A DNA stretch of 64,000 nt from Halorussus salinisoli (GCA_005239435.1 SZNP01000007.1:1-64000), one strand, 5' to 3'; positions 51,539 through 60,482 are shown, counted from the stretch's first letter. Program-made: numbers and translations. Notes: generated by a model from the sequence alone, not told the origin.

Positions 51539-52276
51539 TCAGTAGTCCAACTCGTCGCCGAGGTCGAAGCTCTCGTCACCGTCGAGAATCTTCACTTCGG
51601 CGTCGCTCCCCGTGCCCTTGACCTCCTTCCGGAAGTCCTCGGGGTCCTGTTCGATGGGCGGGAAGGTGTCGTAGTGCATCGGGAACGCGTAGTCGGCGTC
51701 GACCCAATCGACCGCGATGGCAGCCTGCATCGGTCCCATCGTGAAGTGGTCGCCGATGGGCACCGCGGCGACGTCGGGTTCGAGGAACGGGCCGATTACC
51801 TCGCGCATCTCGGTCTGGAGCGAGGTGTCGCCCGCGTGGTAGAACGACTGACTCTCCTCGTCGGCGATCTGCGTGGGTTTGGTGTCGCTGACGACGAACC
51901 CGGCGGGCATCCCGCCGGAAGCCCCGTAGCTGGTGTCCATCCCGTTGGTGTGGTCGGCCCGAACCATCGTGACGTAGGCGTCGTCGCACTCGACGGTGCC
52001 GCCGAGGTTCATCCCCATGCCGCCGACGGCCTCGAAGTCGCCGTACTCGTCCCGGCAGTACTCCACGACTTCGGGCGTAGCGACCAGTTCCGTGCCCTCG
52101 TAGCGGTCCACGTCGCCGATGTGGTCGGCGTGGCCGTGGGTGAGGAGCAGATAGTCCGGGTCTAGTTCCTCGGGGTCGGTCTCGGTCTTGGGATTGTCGA
52201 AGAAGGGGTCGATGAGCAGTTCGGTCCCGCCGACCTCTACGTGGAACGTCGAGTGGCCGTACCAGGTGAGTTTCAT
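51539..52276 (-). CDS. Metal-dependent hydrolase (UPF0173, metallo-beta-lactamase fold)
   Basis: 245 residues. It starts directly with [14 protein letters not shown], and [10 protein letters not shown] is the HxHxDH metal site. [17 protein letters not shown], and FPMHYDTFP supply the further ligands. It is a zinc hydrolase related to UlaG/RNase Z folds. The substrate is unknown; the family is widely conserved. Confidence 0.92.
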   Translation of the reverse strand: MKLTWYGHSTFHVEVGGTELLIDPFFDNPKTETDPEELDPDYLLLTHGHADHIGDVDRYEGTELVATPEVVEYCRDEYGDFEAVGGMGMNLGGTVECDDAYVTMVRADHTNGMDTSYGASGGMPAGFVVSDTKPTQIADEESQSFYHAGDTSLQTEMREVIGPFLEPDVAAVPIGDHFTMGPMQAAIAVDWVDADYAFPMHYDTFPPIEQDPEDFRKEVKGTGSDAEVKILDGDESFDLGDELDY

Positions 52277-52434
52277 GTGCGGGTAGAACTACACCTGTTT
52301 GGCACTTAAAGGATGTTGGCACCCCGCGCAGATATTTCGGGTGCTACGACGGAAGGTGCTTTCATTTCCCAGAAAAATTTATCCCAGATAGTGCATAAAT
52401 ATATAGTGTCGGCCAACGTGCCGACGGCTCGACC

Positions 52435-52737
52435 ATGAAAATCGAAGCACTCGCAATAACGGCGCTCGTCGTCCTCGGTCTCCTCGTCGGCGGCGGGGCG
52501 GCGGTGGACACGACCGACGAATCGACCGCGGAAGCCTACATGACGAGTCCGCCCGACCTGACCTCGCCGGTACCGCAACTGACTTCGCCGAATCCCCAAC
52601 TGACCTCTCCGGTGTCGCAGGCGGACTCGCCCGCACCGGAAACGTCGCCTATCGACCAGATCGAATCTCAGTCCTCGGACGGAGTCGCTCCGCAGACGGT
52701 CGAAACGCATCTCCACGACCACACCCGGGCGTACTGA
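52435..52737 (+). CDS. Secreted Ser/Pro/Thr-rich repeat peptide
   Basis: 100 residues. A signal peptide (MKIEALAITALVVLGLLVGG, cleaved near AAV) precedes a low-complexity segment built from TSP units: TSPPDLTSPVPQLTSPNPQ, then LTSPVSQADSPAPETSP. The end is HLHDHTRAY. The Thr/Ser density suggests O-glycosylation or an extended linker. A TATA box (ATAAATATATAG, 52396-52407) lies about 30 nt upstream of the ATG. No family was recognised. It might be a surface or released peptide. Confidence 0.65.
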   Translation: MKIEALAITALVVLGLLVGGGAAVDTTDESTAEAYMTSPPDLTSPVPQLTSPNPQLTSPVSQADSPAPETSPIDQIESQSSDGVAPQTVETHLHDHTRAY

Positions 52738-52825
52738 CGAAAGCGACGAAGGGCGTAGGTCGTCGGTAGAGAACAACTCGTATGATTCTTTCAGACGTTT
52801 TTATCTGTGTTTAGGAAACGTAGAG

Positions 52826-52888
52826 ATGCCTTCCATCGACCTCCCGATGCACACCGCCTACGGCCACATGGCAACCCCTAAGTTTTAG
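52826..52888 (+). CDS. 20-codon mini-ORF upstream of the GMC operon
   Basis: MPSIDLPMHTAYGHMATPKF, 20 residues. Its ATG is about 26 nt from a TATA box (TTTTTATC, 52797-52804), so it could be leaderless. It ends inside the iron-box palindrome. It is possibly a regulatory uORF or a chance frame. Confidence 0.3.
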   Translation: MPSIDLPMHTAYGHMATPKF

Positions 52889-52898
52889 GCTGGCCTAA
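52885..52898. promoter_or_regulatory. DtxR-type iron box operator
   Basis: TTAGGC-TG-GCCTAA is a perfect 14-bp palindrome matching the core of the DtxR/IdeR/SirR operator (TWAGGTTAGSCTWACCTWA half-sites). It ends 10 nt before the ATG at 52909, over the expected TATA/start-site zone (CTAAGTTTTAGG). This predicts repression by a metal-loaded DtxR-family regulator. Confidence 0.6.
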
Positions 52899-52908
52899 CT
52901 CCGGGCAG

Positions 52909-53433
52909 ATGGAACTGACTCGCCGGGACGCACTGGCCGCACTCGCCGCCAGCGGCGTCGCCGTCGGGACCGGAGCGGTACTGAACGGCGACCTCTTCGC
53001 CGACGACCCCGAACCGGAGGACCGGATGGACTCCCTGCTCGCGGTCGCCGAGGTCGTCTACCCCTCCGAGGTCTCGGGCGTCGAGGAGTTCGTCCGGACC
53101 TACGCGCTCGGCCGAGTCGAGGACCGACCGGACTACCGCGACGGGATGGTCGGCGCGCTCTCGACGCTCGACGAGTACGCTCGGACGTGGCACGACGCCG
53201 ACTTCCGGCGTCTCGACGACGAGACCCGCGAGTCCGTGCTGGACCAGATGGGCGTCGATACCGCGAGTCCCGACCCCGAGGGGAGCGACCCGGCCCGCGT
53301 CCGGTACTACCTCGTCAACGAGTTGCTGTACGCCCTCTACACCTCGCCGACCGGCGGGGAACTCGTCGGCATCGAGAACCCGCAGGGCCACCCCGGCGGA
53401 ACCGGAAGCTATCGACGGGGGCCCCGAGGATGA
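52909..53433 (+). CDS. Gluconate 2-dehydrogenase subunit 3-like protein (Tat-exported)
   Basis: 174 residues. A Tat signal (LTRRDALAALAASGVAVGTG) starts the chain. The rest matches the small GMC-dehydrogenase partner family: LLAVAEVVYPSEVSGVEEFV, YRDGMVGALSTLDEYAR, and YYLVNELLYALYTSPTGGELVG. It probably carries the folded FAD subunit across the membrane, as Tat-dependent partners do. It overlaps the GMC gene by 4 nt, behind an iron box. Confidence 0.88.
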   Translation: MELTRRDALAALAASGVAVGTGAVLNGDLFADDPEPEDRMDSLLAVAEVVYPSEVSGVEEFVRTYALGRVEDRPDYRDGMVGALSTLDEYARTWHDADFRRLDDETRESVLDQMGVDTASPDPEGSDPARVRYYLVNELLYALYTSPTGGELVGIENPQGHPGGTGSYRRGPRG

Positions 53434-55064
53434 CGGGGGCCGACCGCGACCGGACCCCCTCCGAGCGCGCCGACGTTTGCGTGGTCGGGGCCGGTCCCGC
53501 GGGGGCGCTCGCGGCCCACCGACTCGCCAAGCAGGGCCACGACGTGGTGATTCTGGAGGCCGGGAAACGCTTCGACTTCGAGGACCGAAAGCGCCGGATG
53601 GAGCGGGCGATTCGACCGGGCCACGACCCCCTGTCGGTCTGGGAGATGGGCGGTCCCCGCGACCGGTTCACCTCCGACGGCGAGTGGTTCTACCCGCTGA
53701 ACCGCGCCCGAGTCAAGGGCGTCGGCGGGACGAGTCTCCACTGGCAGGGGATGGTGATGCGACTCCACGAGTCGGACTTCGAGGAGTGGCCCGTCGAGTA
53801 TCGGGAACTCCGGCCCTACTACGCCGAGGCGGAGGAAGCACTGGGCGTCGCCGGCGCGGCGGACAACCCCTACGCGCCGCCGCGCGAGAAGCCCTATCCG
53901 ATGTCGGCCTTCCCGCCCTCCCACAGCGACTCCATCTTCGCGGAGGCGTGCGAGCGAGTCGGCGTGACGATGCATTCGGTGCCCAACGCCCGCAACTCCG
54001 AGTCCTACGACGGACGGAGTTCGTGCGTCGGATACGGCACCTGCAAGCCGGTGTGTCCCTCCGGCGCGAAGTACTCGGCAGACCACCACGTCGAGAAGGC
54101 CGAACAGGAGGGAGCGCGAGTCGTCGACCGAGCGCCGGTTCAGCGTCTCGAACACGACGGTTCGGGCGAGCGCGTGACCGCCGCAGTGTACGCCACGCCC
54201 GACGGCGAGACCCACCGACAGGAGGCCCGGGAGTTCGTCCTCGCGGCGGGCGGCGTCGGGATTCCGCGCCTCCTGCTCCTCTCGGAGTCCCGCCAGTACC
54301 CCGACGGTCTCGCCAACTCCTCGGGCGCGGTCGGTCGGTACTTCATGGACCACCTCTTCGCGGGCGTCGGCGGGACCATCGACCGCGAGACCCGCCAGAA
54401 CCACGTCGGGTTCATCACCAGCGAGTGCCACCAGTTCTACGACGACCCGACCCGTGGAACCGAGGGGACCGCAGGTGGGATTCCCGAGTGGTCGAGCGAG
54501 GAGGGCGAACCGGTTCCCGACAGCATCAAACTGGAGTTCCTGAACTACGCCGGCCCCTCGCCGGTCGAGATGGCGCTCTCGGGTGAAGAGTTCGGAGACG
54601 ACCTACTCGAGACCCTCCGGGAGGGCTACGGCAACTCGATCGCGATGGGCGGTCTCGTCGGCCAGCGACCTCGGAAGGAGAATCGCATCACGCTCGACCA
54701 CTCCACGACCGACGACCACGGGAATCCGGTGCCGGAAATCCACTGGCGCGTAGACGCCCGGACGAAGGCCGGCCTCCGGCGCGCGAACGAAATCCAGCGC
54801 GCTATCTGCTCCGAACTCGGCGTCGACGTCTCGTGGACGGTCGGCCCGGAGAACACCGGCCCGGCGTTCCACCACATGGGCACGACCCGGATGGGAACCG
54901 ACCCCGACGAGAGCGTAGTGAATCCCCGACTCCGAACTCACGACCTCGGGAACTTGTCCGTGGCGTCGAGTAGCGTTTTCGTGACGGGTGGCGCGCTGAA
55001 TCCGACCCTGACGATTGCGGCGCTGGCGCTGAAGGCGGCCGACCACGTCGACGAACGATTGTGA
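53430..55064 (+). CDS. GMC family FAD oxidoreductase (gluconate dehydrogenase-like)
   Basis: 544 residues from the ATG at 53430 (ATGA overlap). The FAD motif GAGPAG (20-25), GVGGTSLHWQGM, LAAGGVGIPRLLLLS and the C-terminal FHHMGTTRMG and GGALNPTLTIAALALKAADH blocks define the GMC fold. A cluster CVGYGTCKPVCPSGAK is like that in bacterial membrane gluconate/sorbitol dehydrogenases. It lacks its own signal, so it probably moves out with the Tat partner. It oxidises a sugar or alcohol; no cytochrome subunit gene is seen. Confidence 0.92.
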   Translation: MTGADRDRTPSERADVCVVGAGPAGALAAHRLAKQGHDVVILEAGKRFDFEDRKRRMERAIRPGHDPLSVWEMGGPRDRFTSDGEWFYPLNRARVKGVGGTSLHWQGMVMRLHESDFEEWPVEYRELRPYYAEAEEALGVAGAADNPYAPPREKPYPMSAFPPSHSDSIFAEACERVGVTMHSVPNARNSESYDGRSSCVGYGTCKPVCPSGAKYSADHHVEKAEQEGARVVDRAPVQRLEHDGSGERVTAAVYATPDGETHRQEAREFVLAAGGVGIPRLLLLSESRQYPDGLANSSGAVGRYFMDHLFAGVGGTIDRETRQNHVGFITSECHQFYDDPTRGTEGTAGGIPEWSSEEGEPVPDSIKLEFLNYAGPSPVEMALSGEEFGDDLLETLREGYGNSIAMGGLVGQRPRKENRITLDHSTTDDHGNPVPEIHWRVDARTKAGLRRANEIQRAICSELGVDVSWTVGPENTGPAFHHMGTTRMGTDPDESVVNPRLRTHDLGNLSVASSSVFVTGGALNPTLTIAALALKAADHVDERL

Positions 55065-55245
55065 TTCCGAATCGGTTTCGGCTTCCGATTGGTGAAACGG
55101 GCAGGAAACTGTGGGAAAGGGGGACCGCTACTGGGTTGTGGTCCTCTCGAAGGAGAACTAGCTACTCCGTGAGCCACTCGTACCGCCCCCGCACAGCACC
55201 GCACGGCCCCGCACCACGACCGCAGACCTCACGCCTCCCCAACCT

Positions 55246-55269
55246 CGGCGGCCGCGGATGCGGCCGCCG
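55246..55269. terminator. Perfect GC hairpin between convergent genes
   Basis: CGGCGGCCGC-GGAT-GCGGCCGCCG, 10-bp stem with a 4-nt loop, in the gap between the GMC gene and the converging DUF4349 gene. No T-tract follows, so the terminator role is uncertain. Confidence 0.4.
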
Positions 55270-55282
55270 TCCCTCGCGCGGT

Positions 55283-55305
55283 GGGCGCGACTGCGCGTCG
55301 CGCCC
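55283..55305. repeat. Second GC hairpin between convergent genes
   Basis: GGGCGCGAC-TGCGC-GTCGCGCCC, 9-bp perfect stem with a 5-nt loop, 13 nt from the first hairpin and 41 nt beyond the DUF4349 stop. The pair may block transcription from both sides. Confidence 0.4.
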
Positions 55306-55346
55306 GCACACGCCGAGATATTAAATTAACGAGCCGAGTTCGCCAG

Positions 55347-56300
55347 TCAGTCGTTCTCTTCCGAGGAATCACCGACCTCCGGCGATTCGGGAGCGTCGGG
55401 GAGGTCCGCGCCCGCAGATCCGCCCGACCGTCGCCGCCTCCAGAGCGCGACCACGCCGCCGATGGGGACGCCGAACGCGAGGAAGTAGGGCATCGCGTAG
55501 GCCAGACCCACTGCGAGACCGCGCGCGACGACCGCGACGCCGTGGGCCGACGAGACGAAGGCCGAGACGAGACCGGTGTCGTACCAGGCGTCATGGTCGT
55601 CGTCGGGGTTCTCCGATTCGGGCGGGCGCTCGTGGAGTCGGACCGTCAACGTCGAGTAGGCCACTTTCCGTTCGAGGGACTGGCGCTGGGCTTCGAGTTG
55701 CTCGATTTCGGACTGGACCTCCGAGAGTCGCTCCTGGACTTCGAGGACGTTCTCGGTGTCGTTGGCCTCCTCGTAGAGGTCCCGAAGCTTCTCGCGCTGG
55801 GCCTTCAGGTTCTCCAGTCGGGCCTCGACGTCCACGAGTTTCTCCGTCACGTCCTCGGTGCTGGTACTGGCCTCCCGGACCTCGCCGGTTCGCTTGGCCT
55901 CCGAGACGAGCGCCGTGAAGTTCTCCTTCGGAACCCGGAGGACGACTTTCCCGGTCGTCCACGACTGATTCCCGCGCGCGTGGACCTGCTCGGAGGAGTC
56001 GCTGACGAACCCGCCGAGTCGCCGCGTCTCTCGCGCGAGATTTCGCCGGGCGTCGTCGTAGTCGTCTATCTCGACCGAGACCGTCCCAGTACGTATCAGT
56101 TCGCGCTGACTCGCCTGAAACTCCGCGTTCGACTCATCCGACGCCCCCGTCTCCTTCGCGGCCTCGTCGTTCGACAACCCCGCGTCGCTACCTGCGGTTG
56201 CTCGCTCCGCGGCGTCGCCACCACTGCCGGAACATCCCGCAAGCACGAGTAGCGCGGCGAGCCCTACCGCGAGTAGCAACCGTCGAGTGTCGCGTGCCAT
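55347..56300 (-). CDS. DUF4349 lipoprotein with coiled coil and C-terminal membrane helix
   Basis: 317 residues. A Sec-type signal with lipobox VLAGC leads into an acidic linker, then the DUF4349 domain (RELIRTGTVSVEIDDYDDA, GGFVSDSSEQ, VVLRVPKENFTALVSEA). A coiled coil at about 155-215 (LVDVEARLENLKAQREKL, VQERLSEVQSEIEQLEAQ) and a membrane helix near 265-285 follow, with a basic anchor WRRRRSGG. It is probably an envelope protein exposed outside the cell. The function is unknown. Confidence 0.88.
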   Translation of the reverse strand: MARDTRRLLLAVGLAALLVLAGCSGSGGDAAERATAGSDAGLSNDEAAKETGASDESNAEFQASQRELIRTGTVSVEIDDYDDARRNLARETRRLGGFVSDSSEQVHARGNQSWTTGKVVLRVPKENFTALVSEAKRTGEVREASTSTEDVTEKLVDVEARLENLKAQREKLRDLYEEANDTENVLEVQERLSEVQSEIEQLEAQRQSLERKVAYSTLTVRLHERPPESENPDDDHDAWYDTGLVSAFVSSAHGVAVVARGLAVGLAYAMPYFLAFGVPIGGVVALWRRRRSGGSAGADLPDAPESPEVGDSSEEND

Positions 56301-56456
56301 AGTCTCCCTGTCATATCGGGCTACCGTAAAACTACGGATGGGTGAAACGACCGTTTCACCTTCGAGGCGGGCCGGTACGTCTACGCCGGACTCCCGGTCG
56401 CTGGCGTCCCGAGCGTCCGGTCGAATCGGACGCGGGAGTGGACGGATGAATGCCGA

Positions 56457-57422
56457 TTACCTGAACTCGGGCAGGACGTTTTCGTCGTAGAACTCGAAGA
56501 AGTCCTCCTGATTCGGGCCGATTTGGTGGACGTACACGTGGTCGTAGCCCGCGTCGACGAACTCCCGGACGTTCTCGACGTGGGCCTGCGGGTCGGGGTC
56601 GGTCACGATGCTGTCGGCCTCGCGCACGTCTTCCTTCTCGACCATCTGGCAGGCCTGCTCGAAGAACGTGTGCGTCTCCAGTTCGGTGGCCAACTGGCCC
56701 GGCAGGATGCTGTTGGGCCACCACTCGTAGGCGGTCTCGACCGCTTCGTCCTCGCTGTCGGCGTAGCAGACCGTGAGTTGGCTGAATTTCGGCCCCTCGC
56801 CGCCTTCGTTCTCGAAGGCTTCGACCACGTCCTGCGGGCCGACCGACCAGAACCCGTCGCCGAAGTCGGCGGCCTTCTTCGCGGTCTGGTCGCCGTAGGC
56901 CGAGACGCAGATGGGCGGGTCCTCCGCGGGAGTGGTGAACAGCTGGGCGTTCTCGACGGTGTAGTGGTCGCCGTGGTGGCTCACCATCTCACCGGTCCAG
57001 AGCTTCCGAATCACCGAGACGGCCTCTTCGAGCATGTCGAGTCGAACGTGGTGGGTCGGCCAGTGGTCGCCGAGGACGTGTTCGTTCAGGTTCTCGCCCG
57101 TGCCGACGCCGAAGTAGAACTGCTGGCCCGACTCCTCGAACATCGCTGCGACCGTGGCGCTGGCCTGAGCGAGGACGGCCGGGTGGATTCGGATGATGGG
57201 ACAGGTCACGCCGACGCCCAAGTCGAGGTCGTCGGTCGCGGCCGCGATCCCGCCGAGCGTAGACCAGACGAACGGCGCGTTACCCTGCTGGCTGATCCAC
57301 GGGTGGAAGTGGTCGGAAATCGAGGCGAAGTCGAAGCCGACCTCCTCCGCTCGGACGGCGTTGTTCACGAGGTCCATCGGGCCGTGCTCCTCACTCGAGA
57401 GCGCGTAACCGAGTTCGACCAT
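56457..57422 (-). CDS. F420-dependent LLM-class oxidoreductase (TIGR03557 type)
   Basis: 321 residues. The luciferase-like TIM barrel shows FASISDHFHPWISQQGNAPFVW, GVGVTCPIIRIHPAVLAQA and FYFGVGTGENLNEHVLG, the family pattern of F420-dependent glucose-6-phosphate dehydrogenase relatives. It transfers hydride between coenzyme F420 and an alcohol or aldehyde. The substrate in haloarchaea is unknown. It is encoded alone. Confidence 0.9.
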   Translation of the reverse strand: MVELGYALSSEEHGPMDLVNNAVRAEEVGFDFASISDHFHPWISQQGNAPFVWSTLGGIAAATDDLDLGVGVTCPIIRIHPAVLAQASATVAAMFEESGQQFYFGVGTGENLNEHVLGDHWPTHHVRLDMLEEAVSVIRKLWTGEMVSHHGDHYTVENAQLFTTPAEDPPICVSAYGDQTAKKAADFGDGFWSVGPQDVVEAFENEGGEGPKFSQLTVCYADSEDEAVETAYEWWPNSILPGQLATELETHTFFEQACQMVEKEDVREADSIVTDPDPQAHVENVREFVDAGYDHVYVHQIGPNQEDFFEFYDENVLPEFR

Positions 57423-57547
57423 GGAGGTGGCACGACAGGTGTCGGTAAGGGGGTTGTGGCCCCCGCGAAGAAACTAAGCACGTCCCGCGAACGAACTACT
57501 CCAGCAACCATCGAGACGGTCGGGTTTCGACGGGGGCTCCCCCTATC

Positions 57548-59227
57548 TCACCGGTCCACCGACCCCAGAACGATATCCAGGCTCCCGAGCGCCGCCACCA
57601 AGTCCGGCACGTACTCGCCCTCGGCCATCGCCTCCAGCGAGTGGAGGTTGTTGAAACACGGACTCCGAATCTTGAACCGGGCGGGTTGGTTGGTTCCGTC
57701 CGACCGGATGTAGATACCCATCTCGCCCTTCGCGGACTCCACCGCCCTGTATATCTCCGTGTCGGGATCGGGCTTGAGCGTCCGGGGGACGTTGCTCTGG
57801 ATGTTCCGTTCGTCCTCGGGCCAGTCTTCGAGCAGGTCGACGCACTGGCCGATAATCTTGGCCGACTCCTCGACCTCTTGGAGACGGACCAGCACGCGCG
57901 AGTAGTTGTCGCCGTGCGGTTCGGTGACGACGTTCCAGTCGAGTTCGTCGTAGTAGCCGTAGGGGTCGTCGCGGCGCACGTCGTAATCGACGCCCGATCC
58001 GCGCGCGACCGGGCCCGTACAGCCGTACGCCTTGGCGGTCTCGGCGTCGATGACCCCGGTACCGACCGTCCGCTTCTGGAAGATCTCGTTGTCGGTGAGG
58101 AGGTCGTGGTACTCCGCGACGTGGCGGGGGAGCGTGTCGAGAAACTCCCGGATTTTGTCGAACCACTCCTCGCGGGGTTCGGGCAGGTCCCAGACCACGC
58201 CGCCGAGTCGGAAGTAGTTGAACATCATGCGCTGGCCCGTCAGGTCTTCGAGGATGTTCTGGATGATCTCACGGTCCCGGATGGAGTACATGAAGGTGGC
58301 CGTGAAGTCGCCGTACACGTCGAGTGCGAAGGTTCCGACCGCGAGCATGTGGCCCATGATGCGGGCGAACTCGACCGCCATCGTCCGGATAATCTGGGCG
58401 TACTCGGGCACCTCGATGTCGTTGAGATCCTCCGCCACCCGGGCGTACGCCCACTCGTTGGGCATGTTGGCGGTGTAGTCCCACCGGTCGGGGTACGGCA
58501 TGATCTGGTACCGGTAGTTACAGCTCTGGCACATCTGCTCCTCGCAGCGGTGGAGGTAGCCGATGTCGGGTTCCACGTCCGCGACCTGTTCTCCGTCGAG
58601 GACCGTCTTGAGATGGAGGACGCCGTGGGTCGCGGGGTGATGTGGCCCGATGTTGAGGAACATCGTGTCCGACTCCGAGTCGGTGTCCTTCTGGCTCTCG
58701 GCGATGGGGTTGACGTGTTCCTGCAGGGCGACGACCTGGGGCTTGTCCTGGTCGTAGTCCCGACTCAGCGGGTGGCCCTGCCACGTCTGGGGCAGGAGGA
58801 TGCGTTTGAGGTCCGGGTGGCCCTCGTACTCGATACCGACCAGATCGTAGGCCTCGCGCTCGTGCCACTCCGCCGTCTTGTACACCGGCGCGGCGCTCTC
58901 GTTCCACGGGTCGTCCTTGTGGGTCGGTACAATGACGCTGACCTCCTGAGTCCGGTCCTCGTACTTGGTCAGGTGATAGATGCTCTCGTAGCGGTCTTCG
59001 TACTCCTGGGCGGTCAGTAGCGAGAGGTGGTCGAAGCCCGCGTCCTCCTTGAGCGTCCGAAGGACCGCCTGTACCTCGTCCGGGCGAACGACGAACCCTT
59101 CGGCGTTGAGATGGGTCTCCCGCCCGATTACCCGGTCGCCGAGCAGGGCTTCGAGTTCGTCGTTATCGACGCCCCCACGTCGCTCCGGCATCTCCACGTC
59201 GGGGTCGGTCTCCGGTGCGTCACTCAT
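57548..59227 (-). CDS. nuoCD: NADH dehydrogenase-like NuoC-NuoD fusion (complex I)
   Basis: 559 residues. Residues 20-180 are NuoC-like (EDRTQEVSVIVPTHKDDP, EAYDLVGIEYEGHPDLKRIL), and residues 190-559 NuoD-like (NIGPHHPATHGVLHL, IGYLHRCEEQM, EFARIMGHMLAVG, KGEMGIYIRSDG). All conserved quinone-site residues such as H and Y of the NuoD domain appear in place. The fusion is normal for haloarchaea, where it is expected in an operon with nuoA, B, H, I. Here no other nuo gene lies within the window, so it is isolated and may be a second copy. Confidence 0.93.
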   Translation of the reverse strand: MSDAPETDPDVEMPERRGGVDNDELEALLGDRVIGRETHLNAEGFVVRPDEVQAVLRTLKEDAGFDHLSLLTAQEYEDRYESIYHLTKYEDRTQEVSVIVPTHKDDPWNESAAPVYKTAEWHEREAYDLVGIEYEGHPDLKRILLPQTWQGHPLSRDYDQDKPQVVALQEHVNPIAESQKDTDSESDTMFLNIGPHHPATHGVLHLKTVLDGEQVADVEPDIGYLHRCEEQMCQSCNYRYQIMPYPDRWDYTANMPNEWAYARVAEDLNDIEVPEYAQIIRTMAVEFARIMGHMLAVGTFALDVYGDFTATFMYSIRDREIIQNILEDLTGQRMMFNYFRLGGVVWDLPEPREEWFDKIREFLDTLPRHVAEYHDLLTDNEIFQKRTVGTGVIDAETAKAYGCTGPVARGSGVDYDVRRDDPYGYYDELDWNVVTEPHGDNYSRVLVRLQEVEESAKIIGQCVDLLEDWPEDERNIQSNVPRTLKPDPDTEIYRAVESAKGEMGIYIRSDGTNQPARFKIRSPCFNNLHSLEAMAEGEYVPDLVAALGSLDIVLGSVDR

Positions 59228-59391
59228 CCTGTATCACCGCGAGACTGGACCCGACTGTCGGTAGTAAGTAGTACGAGCATTCCCATTCCCTCCGAATCTC
59301 GGCCCCGGACGCCAATAGTGCTAACGTCTCTCACCATTGCTGGTTACTCTGAAAGAATTCTATTTCGTGCGCTCCGACCCGTGCTGGTGCG

Positions 59392-60459
59392 CTACCGGCG
59401 TTCTTCGTCGTGGCGACCGCCACCGCGCCCGGACTCGCCACTTCGGCCCTGGGACGACTGACGACCGTGCTGCTCCTGACCGCGCATCATGGTCTGCTGG
59501 ACCGGGCTGAACCCGCTCTCGGAGCTACCGCCGTACTGATTTTGGCCCTCTCGGCCCTGCTGGCCGCCGTGTTGGCCGGTCTGTTGGTGTTGCCCCGACT
59601 GCTGACCGGACTGCTGGCCGCTACCGAACCGTCGGGGCTGGCCGGTCTGACGCTGGCCCGACTGTTGGTGCTGGCCCGACTGTTGCTGGTCGTGACCGGT
59701 GTACTGGCCACCGCTTCCGTCGTGTTGGCTCAGTTCGTGGACGCCGTGGTTCTGTCGGGACTGACCGCGTCCCTGATTCTGACCGACTTCGTGGCGCTGG
59801 CTACTCTGATGGCGGCCGCCCTGTTGGCGACCACTCTGTTGGTGTCCGGACTGCTGGTGCCCGGATTGTTGGCCGCCGTGCTGGCCGGATTGCTGGTGTT
59901 GCTGGCCGGACTGTCGTCGGTCGCTCCCGTACCGTTGCTGTTGGCCACCCTGGTGCCGGCCGGACTGCTGCTGGCCGGATTGCTGATGTCCGGACTGGTG
60001 CTGGCCGGACTGACGTTGCTCGGACTGGTGCTGCCCTCCCGACTGATGGCGGCCAGTCTGTCGTCCGCCGGACTGCTGGTGGCCCGACTGGTGTTGACCA
60101 GTCTGCTGGCGACCGCTACCGTATCGGTTGCCCTGCTGTTGGCCAGTTCCATGATGCTGTCCGCCAGACTGTTGGCCCATCTGATGCTGGCCGGACTGTT
60201 GGTGCTGACCGGACTGTTGATGCTGGCCCGACTGATGACCGCGTCCCGTCTGGTGTTGACCGGGCACGTTCTGTTGGCCCGACTGCTGGTGACCCGACTG
60301 CCGATGGCCGGACTCCCCTCGTCGCTCTCGGCCACCCGCGGAGTATCGGCCGCTTCGGGTGTCACCCTCGCCCTGCCCGCTTCGCTGTTGGCGGTTCGAT
60401 TCGTGACTCTCTCTCCCCCGACGGTTACGGTTCTCTCTTGCCATGATTGAATCCCCCAT
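59392..60459 (-). CDS. Gln/His/Ser/Gly-rich repeat protein
   Basis: 355 residues from the ATG at 60459, placed about 27 nt after a TATA box (alternative ATG at 60444). Residues about 50-310 are many short units of the type QHQSGQ, HQQSGQ and GQQSGH. The ends differ: a basic N-terminus (MARENRNRRGRESHES) and a C-terminus with ESGFSPVQQTMMRGQEQHG. It is not acidic, unlike nearly all haloarchaeal proteins, and looks intrinsically disordered and prion-like. The opposite strand also has a long frame, rich in Leu/Ala, but without a proper promoter. The function is unknown. Confidence 0.6.
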   Translation of the reverse strand: MGDSIMARENRNRRGRESHESNRQQRSGQGEGDTRSGRYSAGGRERRGESGHRQSGHQQSGQQNVPGQHQTGRGHQSGQHQQSGQHQQSGQHQMGQQSGGQHHGTGQQQGNRYGSGRQQTGQHQSGHQQSGGRQTGRHQSGGQHQSEQRQSGQHQSGHQQSGQQQSGRHQGGQQQRYGSDRRQSGQQHQQSGQHGGQQSGHQQSGHQQSGRQQGGRHQSSQRHEVGQNQGRGQSRQNHGVHELSQHDGSGGQYTGHDQQQSGQHQQSGQRQTGQPRRFGSGQQSGQQSGQHQQTGQHGGQQGREGQNQYGGSSESGFSPVQQTMMRGQEQHGRQSSQGRSGESGRGGGRHDEERR

Positions 60460-60482
60460 GGTGATAGTCCGCAGGATTTTCC

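Noticed and set aside
59410-60450. 346-codon Leu/Ala-rich plus-strand frame opposite the Gln-rich repeat gene
   Set aside because: The repeated DNA keeps several frames open; the TATA box and start favour the minus strand, though I keep some doubt.
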